A DNA stretch of 64,000 nucleotides from [Muricauda] lutisoli (nom. illeg.) (GTDB taxonomy: Bacteria > Bacteroidota > Bacteroidia > Flavobacteriales > Flavobacteriaceae). The DNA lies in assembly GCF_017313105.1 (NCBI RefSeq), contig NZ_JAFLND010000001.1, forward strand, positions 806,001 through 870,000, in the 5' to 3' direction. The notes beneath the pieces are model-generated. The model did no database searches and was not told the origin of the DNA. It saw nothing but the letters and a program-made list of their open reading frames with translations. Positions 20,894 to 30,172 of this stretch are shown in pieces. Position numbers and translations under genes: made by a program. The number at the start of each line of letters is the position of its first letter. The first letter of the stretch is position 1.

Positions 20894-22102
20894 ATGGTTA
20901 ATTTTACCGGCGTGAAAAATTTGTTTCTTGTATCCATAATATCAGTACTTTTTTTACAATCCTGCTCTCAAGAGGCATGGCTTTCCGGCACCCTGAACTT
21001 GAAAGGAGGGGGCGATTGGAAACCTATGGTTTACCTGGTTTATCCAGAAAAGTTTGAAGCGGTGGCCCAAAGTTTTGTGGGAAAGGTATTGGATTCCGCA
21101 CAGGTAGATGAAAATGGTCGATTTGAATTTAAAGGCAACCCAGCATTTCAAGAACCGGTCTTGCTTGAAATAGTGGTTCAAAAGTTGGGGGAGAAGTACC
21201 CCAACCGATTATTGAACAAAAACCCTGAAACGGACAATTATTTCCCTTTGATTTACAATCCAGACAACCACCTGACGATTGACGCGGATATTGCCCATTT
21301 TCAATCCTCTTTTTCAATTAAGGAGCCATCCCCAAAAAATGAGGCTATGTTGGAATTGAGGGATTTGCGTTTAACGGCCTTTAAAAAATATCTGGAAGGT
21401 CAACAAGATGGGAGCGGGGCCGACGAGGATTTGTTGGAGCGGGAAAGCAACCAATATGGGTATCGGAAAGAATTGATTGATTTTTCAGACACTTCAGAAG
21501 AGTTGATGCCTGCAATGGTGGCTTTGCGATGGGCCAGTCCTGAGGGCGATTATGAACGAGTCGCTGAACTTGCTTATGCACAATCCAGAAAATGGAACAA
21601 CGTATATCCGGAACATCCTTGGGCAAAGGAACTTGCTTCAATTGTAAGCAAGGAGAACCTTCCCATCTTGATCGGGAATACAATTCCTGATTTACAATTA
21701 CCTATTAAGGATAATGGAACGGTTAACTTGAAAGAAATACTTGAGGAAAACAAGTTGACCTTATTGGATGTATGGGCATCCTGGTGCGCTCCTTGTAGGG
21801 TTGAGAACCGCAATGTTTTGGTCCCACTTTGGGAAAAATTCAATACTGAAGGTTTCCAAATTATGGCATATGGATTGGAAAGCAGTGAAAAAGCCTGGAA
21901 TAATGCCATAGAAAAAGATGGCGCCCATAGATGGTTGCACGCTTCGCACTTGCAGGGTGATCAAAATCCTTTCATGGAAACCTTACGGTTAAAAACAATC
22001 CCTGCCAATTTTTTACTGAATGAGGAGGGGGACGTACTCGCCAAAAATCTTCACGGTCAGGATTTAATGGATTTTGTAAATGATTATATGTCCAGTCCTT
22101 AA
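20894..22102 (+). CDS. Thioredoxin-fold (TlpA-like) lipoprotein with DUF4369-like N-terminus
   Basis: A ~402-residue lipoprotein. From the ATG at 20894 the signal reads into lipobox LQSC. A beta-rich DUF4369-like region (about 30-130) and a helical linker precede the C-terminal thioredoxin domain (about 260-400) with WASWCAPC and the cis-Pro KTIPANFLL segment. Earlier in-frame starts (ATG at 20861/20864, TTG at 20849) are possible. It likely reduces periplasmic disulfides. It is the second TlpA-like lipoprotein of the window but is not closely similar to the one at 3214 outside the Trx fold. Confidence 0.82.
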   Translation: MVNFTGVKNLFLVSIISVLFLQSCSQEAWLSGTLNLKGGGDWKPMVYLVYPEKFEAVAQSFVGKVLDSAQVDENGRFEFKGNPAFQEPVLLEIVVQKLGEKYPNRLLNKNPETDNYFPLIYNPDNHLTIDADIAHFQSSFSIKEPSPKNEAMLELRDLRLTAFKKYLEGQQDGSGADEDLLERESNQYGYRKELIDFSDTSEELMPAMVALRWASPEGDYERVAELAYAQSRKWNNVYPEHPWAKELASIVSKENLPILIGNTIPDLQLPIKDNGTVNLKEILEENKLTLLDVWASWCAPCRVENRNVLVPLWEKFNTEGFQIMAYGLESSEKAWNNAIEKDGAHRWLHASHLQGDQNPFMETLRLKTIPANFLLNEEGDVLAKNLHGQDLMDFVNDYMSSP

Positions 22103-22137
22103 AAACTTGAACACCGGGATGTCAGAATATCTAAAAC

Positions 22138-22167
22138 AAAAAAGCCAGGTATAAGCCTGGCTTTCTT
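22138..22167. terminator. Bidirectional terminator
   Basis: The stem AAAGCCAGG (22141-22149) / CCTGGCTTT (22156-22164) has a 6-nt loop and lies between the convergent genes ending at 22102 and 22191. Confidence 0.8.
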
Positions 22168-22190
22168 GATTATTTTAAAGCGTGCGTGTT

Positions 22191-23159
22191 TTAATTACCA
22201 CCTTCGGTGGTATCCGTACTGTCGTCAGTGGCATCTGGATCCACTTCGAGCACAAAATGCTGTGTGGTAACATTAGCGGCATCGATCTGGACATCCAATG
22301 TATCGCTGGTAATGTAACCTTCCAATTCCGCAACTACTTCATACATGCCTGCCTCAAGACCAAGAACAGCATAATTCCCATCTACATCGGTAAATGAAGT
22401 AGTGTTCAATGTATCTGCGGCAAAAACGGAGATTTGGGTACCCTCCAAGGCAACGGATGTTTCTTCTTCAACGGTGCTGACATTGCCCGAAAGAGTACCT
22501 GCCGTTGACATATTGCTTGCCTTGATCACTGGTTTAAAATTGAAACCATTTAACCCTGCAGCGGTGTCCATGTTTCCTTTTGCAACAAAAGAACGACTTA
22601 CGTCGAAATCCAATAGGAGGTCAGCCGAAAGTCCACCAACAACTGTAATTGCGGGTTCAACAAAAACTTTGATACCAGAAGCATCACCACTTGGTACTTT
22701 TAAATCATAAACAGTTCCATCGGTCAAAACCACATTTACTCCTTTTACATAAACACGAATCAAATCATAGGAACCTGCTGGAACATCAATTTCTGCCAAT
22801 TGTTGTGTAAGTCCATTGGTCAATTCCAAAAGATTGACATCCATCTCTTCCTCCATTAATGTAATGTAAGGGGAGCTATCATCATCGGAAGAATCATCAC
22901 TTGAATCATCATCGGTGGAGTCATCATTTGATGAGCTATCATCGTTCATATCATCCGAATCATCGCCATCTACCAAGCGGGCTTCGACCTTATAAACGGT
23001 GACATTGGCTTCTGCAACCAGTTCAGTGGGAAAAGGGGCATCTGTTAACTGAACTGATAAAGTTCCAGTACCTTCCGCGCTTCTTCCTTCACCATCTGAA
23101 CAGCTCATTATAATAAGAGCCATTGCCATTAATAAACTGAAAATAAATTTTGTTCTCAT
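22191..23159 (-). CDS. DUF4382 lipoprotein with Asp/Ser-rich insert
   Basis: A 322-residue lipoprotein (lipobox IMSC, about residue 20). Residues ~33-210 match the DUF4382 surface domain (LSVQLTDAPFP, VTVYKVEARL, DLLLDFDVSRSFV), interrupted at ~65-97 by a low-complexity stretch of almost only Asp, Ser and Asn. Residues ~225-305 form a carboxypeptidase-regulatory-like domain (FTDVDGNYAVLGLEAGMYEV). It is probably surface exposed. The acidic insert may bind calcium; that is inference. Function is unknown. Confidence 0.83.
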   Translation of the reverse strand: MRTKFIFSLLMAMALIIMSCSDGEGRSAEGTGTLSVQLTDAPFPTELVAEANVTVYKVEARLVDGDDSDDMNDDSSSNDDSTDDDSSDDSSDDDSSPYITLMEEEMDVNLLELTNGLTQQLAEIDVPAGSYDLIRVYVKGVNVVLTDGTVYDLKVPSGDASGIKVFVEPAITVVGGLSADLLLDFDVSRSFVAKGNMDTAAGLNGFNFKPVIKASNMSTAGTLSGNVSTVEEETSVALEGTQISVFAADTLNTTSFTDVDGNYAVLGLEAGMYEVVAELEGYITSDTLDVQIDAANVTTQHFVLEVDPDATDDSTDTTEGGN

Positions 23160-23322
23160 AGTATGGGGTTTAAAAATTTTAGGGCATAATTATCCCTGCT
23201 TTGACTTTATCTTAATTCAACAATCAAAGTTTAAAAAACCCTACGGAATTCCATGAAAAAACCAATTTAATCGATGAAATGCATTTTTAGAAGAAAAATA
23301 AGTAGTCCTATTCTTACAATAA

Positions 23323-24261
23323 TTAATTTTTGTAGATAAAATTCGGTGCCTGTTGATATTTATATGAAGTGTCCGTTAGAATCTTCATTTCTTTTGTTTC
23401 CCAATTCATTAATCCAATATGAAATTGGGATTGTGCATCATCAAAAAGTTCAATGGCCAGCCATTTTCCATCTGGGCTCCAATCATGCCAACCTTCATTT
23501 TCCTGATTGTCAGTCAATTTCCATTGTTTCTTACCATCAAGGCTAACAGCATACAGGCTATATTTTCCATCCTGCTTGCTTTGATAGGTAACAAAATTTT
23601 CGGTAGGATGCAGTTTCGGCGCTCCCGCCCTATAACCATATTTTCCAGCAGTGGAATCTGCTTCAGGATAATGTGTCAGCTGTTTTCTATTTTGTCCATC
23701 AACATCTATAATGTACAGTTCCTCATTAAACCCATCAATTAGTTTGTTTTTGGACAAACCACCTCTGAACACCACCTGCTTGCCATTGTTTACAAATAGG
23801 GGATCAGCGGCAAAGGGGAGGTCGGTATCTACTTCCTGAATCACTGTTCCGTCTTTATTTAGAATATAAAAAGTGGATTCAAACAAGGTTTTTGGTTTCA
23901 CAATAATTTCGCTACCGTTTTTTCTACTGCTCATCCAGCTATCGGTAAGCTCAAGACCCGACACTTTTTGCGGGTTTTCTCCATTAAAATTTGATTTGTA
24001 CAAGAAAAAGCAACGCTTACAGCTATTTCTGTCCGAAATAAAATACAGGGTATCTTGGTGTGAAAAATAAGACCATTCCACACCATAACGATTGGTGATG
24101 TTTTTTTTGTTCGAACCATCAAGGTTCATGGAGAAAACTTCGTAGTCGTCAATTTCGGCATCTCGAAGCACGTTGTACACAATGCCCAAATCCGGCTCTT
24201 CGGTTGAATTACAGGCAAAAAAGAGCGTGGTAAGCCCGATTATCACAATCATTCTCATCAT
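23323..24261 (-). CDS. TolB-like WD40/PD40 lipoprotein
   Basis: A 312-residue lipoprotein (FFACN, Cys near residue 17) with repeated TolB-type propeller blades: DYEVFSMNLDGSNKKNIT, DTLYFISDRNS, LYIIDVDGQNRKQLT and WHDWSPDGKWLAIE. It lacks the N-terminal TolB domain, so it is probably a periplasmic or surface propeller, not TolB itself. There is no link to its neighbours beyond strand. Confidence 0.82.
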   Translation of the reverse strand: MMRMIVIIGLTTLFFACNSTEEPDLGIVYNVLRDAEIDDYEVFSMNLDGSNKKNITNRYGVEWSYFSHQDTLYFISDRNSCKRCFFLYKSNFNGENPQKVSGLELTDSWMSSRKNGSEIIVKPKTLFESTFYILNKDGTVIQEVDTDLPFAADPLFVNNGKQVVFRGGLSKNKLIDGFNEELYIIDVDGQNRKQLTHYPEADSTAGKYGYRAGAPKLHPTENFVTYQSKQDGKYSLYAVSLDGKKQWKLTDNQENEGWHDWSPDGKWLAIELFDDAQSQFHIGLMNWETKEMKILTDTSYKYQQAPNFIYKN

Positions 24262-24335
24262 AATCGATTTGTTTTTATACTAAAAGCTTTTAATTAGGTT
24301 ATTAGCGGGCTGAAGTTACTAAACTCTACGATTTT

Positions 24336-25406
24336 TTAAAATGTTCTTTTGTGTTCCACTTTTGCCTTGTTGAGGGTAAAATATTTCTTTCTAAACCAAA
24401 AAGAAACTTTGACCAATAAGATCAGTGCAGGTACTTCCACCAAAGGTCCGATTACCCCTGCAAAAGCTTGACCGGAGTTTAATCCAAATACTGCTATGGC
24501 CACGGCAATGGCCAGCTCAAAGTTGTTTCCGGCAGCCGTGAACGCCACGGAGGCAGTTTTGTCGTATTCCGCGCCCATCGCCTTGGTAGCAAAGAAACCG
24601 ACAATGAACATTAATGCGAAATAAATCAATAGTGGAATGGCAATGATCAAAACATCCATGGGTATCTCAACGATCAACTCTCCTTTTAAGGAAAACATGA
24701 TTACAATGGTAAAAAGTAGTGCAATCAAGGTAATTGGGGAAATAGCAGGGATAAACTTTTTGACATACCATTGCTCCCCTTTCAGTTTCACCAAGATTTG
24801 ACGGCTCAAAATGCCCATCAAAAAAGGAATACCTAGGTAGATGGCCACGCTTTCGGCAATAGTTCCAATGGAAATATCAACTATGGCCCCTTCAAAACCA
24901 AAATAGGGTGGGAGTATGGTGATAAAAATCCAAGCATAAAAGCTGTAGGCGAATACTTGAAAAATACTATTGAGCGCCACCAGCCCGGCGCCATATTCGC
25001 TGCTCCCTTCGGCCAAGTCGTTCCAGACCAACACCATAGCGATACAACGTGCCAAACCAATTAAAATAAGGCCTACCATATACTCTGGGTAGTCCCTCAA
25101 AAATATGATGGCAAGGGCAAACATTAACACAGGACCCACAATCCAGTTCAAAACGAGCGAAATGGACAGAATTTTAGTGTTTTTGAATACTTTCGGCAGC
25201 AAAGCGTATTTCACCTTGGTCAAAGGCGGGTACATCATCAAGATCAATCCGATCGCAATTGGGATATTGGTGGACCCACTACTAAAGGAATTGACAACAT
25301 CGGGGAAGTTTGGAAAAAAATAGCCGATACCGACCCCTAGGGCCATGGCCACAAAAATCCAAAGAGTCAGGTTCTTATCTAAAAAGCTTAGTTTTTTGAT
25401 GGCCAT
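24336..25406 (-). CDS. acr3: ACR3-family arsenite efflux transporter
   Basis: A 356-residue inner-membrane carrier with ten predicted helices that exports As(III). The ACR3 features are visible: [29 protein letters not shown] with the conserved Cys of helix 4 (GLARC), and [14 protein letters not shown] in helix 9. It is the last gene of an arsR-led operon, and its start overlaps the stop of the reductase gene by one base. Confidence 0.95.
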   Translation of the reverse strand: MAIKKLSFLDKNLTLWIFVAMALGVGIGYFFPNFPDVVNSFSSGSTNIPIAIGLILMMYPPLTKVKYALLPKVFKNTKILSISLVLNWIVGPVLMFALAIIFLRDYPEYMVGLILIGLARCIAMVLVWNDLAEGSSEYGAGLVALNSIFQVFAYSFYAWIFITILPPYFGFEGAIVDISIGTIAESVAIYLGIPFLMGILSRQILVKLKGEQWYVKKFIPAISPITLIALLFTIVIMFSLKGELIVEIPMDVLIIAIPLLIYFALMFIVGFFATKAMGAEYDKTASVAFTAAGNNFELAIAVAIAVFGLNSGQAFAGVIGPLVEVPALILLVKVSFWFRKKYFTLNKAKVEHKRTF

Positions 25407-26029
25407 TATTTTTGAATTTGGGAAAAAACATAAAACATTTCGGTAGCAATCTGTTGGCTCCGTTCGCTGTATTTTTGGGCTTGCTGAGGCGTGTTATCGA
25501 ACGCTTTTGGGTCTTCGTATGTGATTGGAATACGTTTTTCGGCACCGGGAACAAACGGGCAGTCTTCATCGGCCTGCGAACAGGTCATAATAGCTGCAAA
25601 GTCTGACTCAGGGTTGAAACCATCATCCATTTTTTTTGAAAAACAAATAACAGGGTGTTCGTTCTTCGAAAACTTGATGCCATAAACAGGATTACTTCCT
25701 TCAGAAAGCGTATGTACCTCAAAACCCGTGTGTGCTAAGGTAGAGGCCACCATAGGGAATAGGGCGGTCGCCTCCGTTCCGCCGGAATAGCAGTTCACAT
25801 TGTTGATTCCAAAATGATGTGCCATGGCCTGTGCCCAAATCTGGGACAGATGGCTGCGTCTGGAATTGTGGGTACAGATAAAGTTGAGACGAATGGGTTT
25901 CTTGCTGTCCACTTTTTGTTGAATATACACTACAAGTGCTGACAAGATTTCCTTTCTGTCTTTTGAAATGGAGGCGATATCCAAATTAGAGACAAAATCG
26001 TTCAATGGGTTATTAAGGGCCATGTTCAT
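25406..26029 (-). CDS. LMW-phosphatase-type arsenate reductase-like protein
   Basis: A 207-residue protein of the low-molecular-weight phosphotyrosine-phosphatase fold. The P-loop [17 protein letters not shown] fits the C-x5-R signature, and further Cys residues in [12 protein letters not shown] could form the redox relay of thioredoxin-linked ArsC. It is ~60 residues longer than classic ArsC, with an N-terminal helical extension. Position between the DUF6428 gene and acr3 strongly supports arsenate reduction. ATGs at 26029 and 26023 are both possible. Confidence 0.85.
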   Translation of the reverse strand: MNMALNNPLNDFVSNLDIASISKDRKEILSALVVYIQQKVDSKKPIRLNFICTHNSRRSHLSQIWAQAMAHHFGINNVNCYSGGTEATALFPMVASTLAHTGFEVHTLSEGSNPVYGIKFSKNEHPVICFSKKMDDGFNPESDFAAIMTCSQADEDCPFVPGAEKRIPITYEDPKAFDNTPQQAQKYSERSQQIATEMFYVFSQIQK

Positions 26030-26038
26030 GTATTGAAG

Positions 26039-26503
26039 TTAACAGCAACCACTTCCCGGAACGCATCCAGAATTTTGAAGCTCGGACAGTTTCACTTTTG
26101 GTTTTTCGGTAGGAACACCACATTTGTCCCTGGCCAAACAATCGGTTTGTTTAGTGGTCAACAAAAAGTTGGTACCGTCAAAGTCTAGGGCAAATTTCTC
26201 GATGGTCTGGCCTTGGTACTCTACTTCAACTTCCAAATTTCCGATATCCAATGTTTTTTGGGACAATTCAATAATATGGACCAATTTTTCGGGATGAAGC
26301 CTATGGTCGTAATCATTGGCATTCCAAAGCTGGAAGTTGACAACTTCCTCATGGCGAACGGTTCCGCCGCAATCGATAAAATGTTTTGTGATCTTACCTA
26401 CTTCGGTCACGTGAAAATGGTTGGGGACCAAATCGCCATTGGGCAATTGAAAAGCTATGGTGTCCAATTGGGCCAATGCCGTTTTAATTTCTTCTAACTT
26501 CAT
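26039..26503 (-). CDS. DUF6428 family protein of the ars operon
   Basis: A 154-residue cytoplasmic protein that I recognise as the small partner often found in flavobacterial ars operons (DUF6428). It has a structured body (LPNGDLVPNHFHVTEVG, VNFQLWNANDYDHRLHPEKL) and a Cys-rich end (GCVPGSGCC), suggesting metalloid or thiol chemistry, but no function is established. It lies 49 bp after arsR and carries its own copy of the repeated operator-like motif upstream. Confidence 0.83.
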   Translation of the reverse strand: MKLEEIKTALAQLDTIAFQLPNGDLVPNHFHVTEVGKITKHFIDCGGTVRHEEVVNFQLWNANDYDHRLHPEKLVHIIELSQKTLDIGNLEVEVEYQGQTIEKFALDFDGTNFLLTTKQTDCLARDKCGVPTEKPKVKLSELQNSGCVPGSGCC

Positions 26504-26542
26504 GATTATGTTTATTTATTGTAATATTACGATTAATGAATT
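26504..26542 (-). promoter_or_regulatory. Candidate ArsR operator copy 2
   Basis: On the minus strand, CATTAATCGTAATATT and the following RCAAT lie 14 bp before the DUF6428 start. The same ~22-bp motif occurs at the same 14-bp distance before arsR, with one base difference in its core. Its repetition and identical spacing indicate a regulatory function, most simply ArsR binding. Confidence 0.6.
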
Positions 26543-26552
26543 CAAATTTTTT

Positions 26553-26882
26553 TTAGCAACAATCCTTGTGGTCAAGATCTTGGTCCAAGAACTCCGACAT
26601 AACGCTCTTCATCTTCTTCCAGTTGTCGGCATCAATACAATAGCAAACGCTTGTGCCCTCAACATTACCCTTGATCAAACCCATATGCTTCAATTCCTTT
26701 AAATGTTGGGAGATTGTGGGTTGTGCCAAACCGATTTCATCCACAAGGTCACCACAGACACAGGCATTCAGTTTGTATAAATACTGAAGGATCGCCACAC
26801 GGGCAGGATGACCAAAAACCTTTGCATATTGTGCAATCCGGTTTTGTTTGTCGGTAAATATTTCAGTCTTCGTTAAACCCAT
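26553..26882 (-). CDS. arsR: ArsR-family metalloregulator
   Basis: A 109-residue winged-helix repressor. The helix-turn-helix is around IGLAQPTISQHLKELKHMGLI, and the metalloid site ACVCGDL matches the CxCxx pattern of the first ArsR type in which As(III) binding releases DNA. A CC pair closes the protein (DHKDCC). It is first gene of the ars operon, divergent from the Mo-cofactor operon. Confidence 0.93.
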   Translation of the reverse strand: MGLTKTEIFTDKQNRIAQYAKVFGHPARVAILQYLYKLNACVCGDLVDEIGLAQPTISQHLKELKHMGLIKGNVEGTSVCYCIDADNWKKMKSVMSEFLDQDLDHKDCC

Positions 26883-26921
26883 GGATAATTTTATTCATTG
26901 CAATATTACGATTAATGATTG
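26883..26921 (-). promoter_or_regulatory. Candidate ArsR operator copy 1
   Basis: The motif CATTAATCGTAATATTGCAA on the minus strand lies 14 bp before the arsR ATG and is nearly identical to the copy before the DUF6428 gene. Autoregulation of arsR and a second internal control point would explain the pair. Confidence 0.6.
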
Positions 26922-27031
26922 ATAAAGCAAGGATTTCCTTTAAATTTTTCACAATGGTTTCAAAAATGTATGGAATTCGCCGTTATTCTTTTTAAATTGC
27001 GTTATGCACATCCATACATAACGACATAGAT

Positions 27032-28186
27032 TTGTCACTGAAAGAAAAAATATATCTGGATTATAACGCAACTACTCCTGTCGACCCCAAGGTGGTACAG
27101 GCTATGCTCCCATATTTTACCGAAAATTTTGGTAACGCCAGTAGTGACCATTCTTTTGGTTGGTACGCTGATGATGCTGTGGAAACGGCGCGCAGTCAGG
27201 TAGCAAAGCTGGTAAATTGTAGACCTGTGGAAATAACTTTTACCTCGGGGGCAACGGAAGCTGCTAACCTAGTCTTGTTTGGATTTTGTAAAAAGAACAG
27301 GAGCAAGGGAAATCATATTGTTTCTTGTAAAACAGAGCACAAAGCGGTCCTGGATACATTGGAAGCGTTGGAGTCCGATGGTTTTGAAGTCACTTATTTG
27401 GATATAAATGGGCAAGGAAACATTGATTTGAATGAGTTGGAGGATTCGATAAGGCCATCGACCATATTGGTGTGTTTGATGCTTGCCAATAACGAGACAG
27501 GTCTTATACACCCTATAGAAAAGCTAACCGAAATCGCACATTCCAAAAATGTTCCCTTTATGTCGGACATTACACAGGCCGTGGGGAAAATTCCAGTTGA
27601 TTTACGGCATTTAGGAATTGATATGGCTGTTTTTTCTTCACACAAGCTATATGGTCCCAAAGGTGTTGGTGCACTTTATTTAAATAAAAGGAACCATATT
27701 TCTATCGATAAACATCTTTTTGGTGGAAACCAAGAAAAAGGAGTACGACCAGGTACCTTGAATGTTCCCGGGATTGTTGGCTTAGGAGAATCATGTGAAA
27801 TTGCCCAGCAAAGCTTGGAGGAAAACCATCAAAACTTTAAGGTTTTGCAAAATCATTTGGAGCAAGGGCTTTCAACCATGGAAGGAGCAACCATCAATTG
27901 CCAAAATCAAAATCGTTTGCCCAATACCACAAATGTTTCCTTCAAAAGTGTGGATGGAACTAAATTATTACGCCATTTGAACAGGTTGGCTTTATCCCGT
28001 GGTTCTGCATGTACTGCCAATCAAGTGAATCCATCCCATGTATTAAAAGCAATGGGGATTACAGATGAGGTGGCCCTTGCCAGTTTACGGATCAGCACCG
28101 GACGATATACCACTTTGGAAGACATTGAAAAAACCGTGACGGAAATTAAAAAAGCAGTCGACCAACTAAAAACCAGTACCGTATGA
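27032..28186 (+). CDS. Cysteine desulfurase (NifS/IscS type) of the Mo-cofactor operon
   Basis: A 384-residue PLP enzyme that takes sulfur from cysteine. YLDYNATTPVDP is the N-terminal signature, SSHKLYGPKGVGALY holds the PLP Lys, and SRGSACTA the persulfide Cys. No ATG is in frame before the signature, so the TTG at 27032 is the only sensible start. In this operon it probably supplies sulfur for the molybdopterin or for the terminal sulfido ligand inserted with XdhC; that is inference from position. It overlaps xdhC by 4 bp. Confidence 0.92.
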   Translation: MSLKEKIYLDYNATTPVDPKVVQAMLPYFTENFGNASSDHSFGWYADDAVETARSQVAKLVNCRPVEITFTSGATEAANLVLFGFCKKNRSKGNHIVSCKTEHKAVLDTLEALESDGFEVTYLDINGQGNIDLNELEDSIRPSTILVCLMLANNETGLIHPIEKLTEIAHSKNVPFMSDITQAVGKIPVDLRHLGIDMAVFSSHKLYGPKGVGALYLNKRNHISIDKHLFGGNQEKGVRPGTLNVPGIVGLGESCEIAQQSLEENHQNFKVLQNHLEQGLSTMEGATINCQNQNRLPNTTNVSFKSVDGTKLLRHLNRLALSRGSACTANQVNPSHVLKAMGITDEVALASLRISTGRYTTLEDIEKTVTEIKKAVDQLKTSTV

Positions 28187-29337
28187 GGGAATTGGATGTC
28201 ATTATAGAGCAATATCAAGAGCTGAGATCACGCAGTATCCGCTGTATTTTGGCCACCGTTGTGCACGTTGAAGGTTCCTCATACCGTAGAGCGGGCGCAC
28301 GAATGTTGGTGGATGAGTACGGAAACATAACGGGAGCTATCAGTGGAGGATGTTTGGAGGGCGATGCGCTCAGAAAAGCACTTTTTGCCTTGGACAGACA
28401 AGAAAATAAATTGGTAACGTACGACACCAGCGATGAGGATGATGCGGTAATCGGGGCTCAGTTGGGCTGCAATGGAATAATTCAAGTGCTTTTTGAACCC
28501 ATAGCTTATGGAGATGTAAATAATCCCTGCGAACTTTTGAAAATCGTTGCCGAGCAGGAGGTTCCCATGGCCATTTCCGTTGTTTTTAATCTGGATAAAA
28601 CCAAGCAACAGCTTGGGACCAGTGTGGTTGTGGATGAAAATCAGACTGTTTTTGGAAAAAAGCTCCCCGATGATTTGCACAAAGTTTTGCTTTTTAAAGG
28701 TAGGGAGGTCATCAACGAAAGCGCTTCTTGCTTTGCAGAGCTATCAACTGAATGGAAAACCCATTTTGTTTTTATTCAGATACATCAACCACCTGTCAAG
28801 TTGGTTTTGGTAGGAGCAGGGAACGATGCCCAAATCTTGGCGCAGCAGGCCGAATTGTTGGGCTGGAAAGTTACCGTGACCGATGGTCGACCTACCCATG
28901 CCAACAAAGAACGTTTTGTTGGCTCTTGCCAGGTGATTGTGGCCAAACCAGAGGAAACGCTCAAGAATATCAACCTAGATAATCGAACCTGTTTTGTGCT
29001 GATGAGCCACAATTATAACTATGATCTATCGGTACTCAAGCTACTGCTAGGGAATTCTGAGTCACCCTACATCGGAATACTTGGACCATTGAATAAATAT
29101 GACCGTATGCTCAACGAGTTAGCGGATGAAGGCATCGAAGTGTCGAAAGAAGATTTGGCCAAGATTCACGCACCTGTTGGATTGGAAATCGGGGCGGAGA
29201 CACCCGCTGAAATCGGATTGTCCATTTTGGCAGAAATCCAAAGTGTATTGACCAACAAAGGGGCTCGACCGTTAAAACAGAAAACCGAGCCGATTCACGA
29301 TATAAAAGAAAATCAATTTCAAAAAATATCCATGTGA
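28183..29337 (+). CDS. xdhC: XdhC/CoxI family Mo-cofactor insertion protein
   Basis: A 384-residue chaperone-like protein. The N-terminal XdhC domain (VHVEGSSYRRAGARMLV, then GAISGGCLEGD) and C-terminal Rossmann-like domain (LVLVGAGNDAQILAQQAELLGW; later MSHNYNYDL, and GLEIGAETPAEIGLSILAEI) are complete. XdhC binds Mo cofactor and promotes its sulfuration and insertion into xanthine-dehydrogenase-type enzymes. No such enzyme is in the window. Coupled by ATGA overlap with the desulfurase, which fits joint action. Confidence 0.93.
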   Translation: MRELDVIIEQYQELRSRSIRCILATVVHVEGSSYRRAGARMLVDEYGNITGAISGGCLEGDALRKALFALDRQENKLVTYDTSDEDDAVIGAQLGCNGIIQVLFEPIAYGDVNNPCELLKIVAEQEVPMAISVVFNLDKTKQQLGTSVVVDENQTVFGKKLPDDLHKVLLFKGREVINESASCFAELSTEWKTHFVFIQIHQPPVKLVLVGAGNDAQILAQQAELLGWKVTVTDGRPTHANKERFVGSCQVIVAKPEETLKNINLDNRTCFVLMSHNYNYDLSVLKLLLGNSESPYIGILGPLNKYDRMLNELADEGIEVSKEDLAKIHAPVGLEIGAETPAEIGLSILAEIQSVLTNKGARPLKQKTEPIHDIKENQFQKISM

Positions 29338-29939
29338 GTGCAGAAGAAAACATAGCAGTAGTTGTTTTGGCAGCAGGAGGCTCCACTCGTTTGGGACGAC
29401 CAAAGCAGTTGTTGGAATTCAGGGGAAAAACGCTTTTGGACCATACAGTTGACAAAGTGGATATGCTGGGGTTCCAGACCAAGATTTTGGTGCTGGGCGC
29501 AAAGCGGGAAGAAATTTTGGATAAGATTGATTCAAACGGCTTTAAAGTGGTCATTAATACCGATTGGGAGCAAGGAATGGCATCCAGTATCAAAGTTGGA
29601 CTACAAGCTGCTTTGGCAGAAGAAGCCGGGTTGGACCATGTACTCTTCTTGGTATCCGACCAACCTTTTTTGGAGCGCGCTAATTTGATCAAGCTAGTCC
29701 ACACGCAATTGATCAACAACCCAAAAGCAACGTATTCCCAATACGGGGGTAATATTGGGGTGCCAGCCATTTTTGGTAAGGCGGCATTTCCATTGTTGTT
29801 GCAATTGGAAGGAGACGAAGGCGCCAAGAAATTGACTCGCTTGGAGGATTTTAATTATTGTACGGAAACATTTAAAAAAGGTGGTTTTGATGTGGATACC
29901 GAAGAAGATGTGCAGCAACTAAAGCAAATGGATCTATGA
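29334..29939 (+). CDS. Molybdenum cofactor nucleotidyltransferase (MocA/MobA-like)
   Basis: A 201-residue NTP transferase with the N-terminal LAAGGSTRLGRPKQLLEF motif and the DQPF metal motif. It most resembles MocA, which attaches CMP to molybdopterin for the xanthine dehydrogenase family, in line with the XdhC neighbour; GMP specificity cannot be excluded. It starts with GTG in a GTGA overlap with the xdhC stop. Confidence 0.88.
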   Translation: MSAEENIAVVVLAAGGSTRLGRPKQLLEFRGKTLLDHTVDKVDMLGFQTKILVLGAKREEILDKIDSNGFKVVINTDWEQGMASSIKVGLQAALAEEAGLDHVLFLVSDQPFLERANLIKLVHTQLINNPKATYSQYGGNIGVPAIFGKAAFPLLLQLEGDEGAKKLTRLEDFNYCTETFKKGGFDVDTEEDVQQLKQMDL

Positions 29940-30172
29940 AAGTGACCGTTAAATATTTTGGTTTGGTGGCCGAAGCTGCCGAAAAGTCGGAAGAGGTTTT
30001 GGAACTCAAGGGAGCACTTACGGCTTCCGAACTAAAAGCACAATGCCTGAACGGCTTGGCCATAGCGGACAAAGACTCCGTGCAGATAGCCGTAAATCAA
30101 AATTTGGACGATGAAACAACTATTAGCGATGGGGACGAAGTAGCCCTGTTGCCACCATTCGCTGGAGGATGA
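29936..30172 (+). CDS. moaD: Molybdopterin synthase sulfur carrier subunit
   Basis: A 78-residue ubiquitin-like carrier ending in the required C-terminal Gly-Gly (LPPFAGG), to which sulfur is attached as thiocarboxylate after adenylation by the MoeB-like gene next to it. Length and the DGDEVALLPPFAGG end fit MoaD better than ThiS, and the operon settles it. ATGA overlaps on both sides couple translation. Confidence 0.92.
   Translation: MKVTVKYFGLVAEAAEKSEEVLELKGALTASELKAQCLNGLAIADKDSVQIAVNQNLDDETTISDGDEVALLPPFAGG

Noticed and set aside
27027..27034. TAGATTTG before the cysteine desulfurase, which fits the -7 promoter consensus.
   Set aside because: It overlaps the only possible start codon (TTG at 27032) and has no TTG at the right distance upstream, so it cannot be the promoter of this gene.
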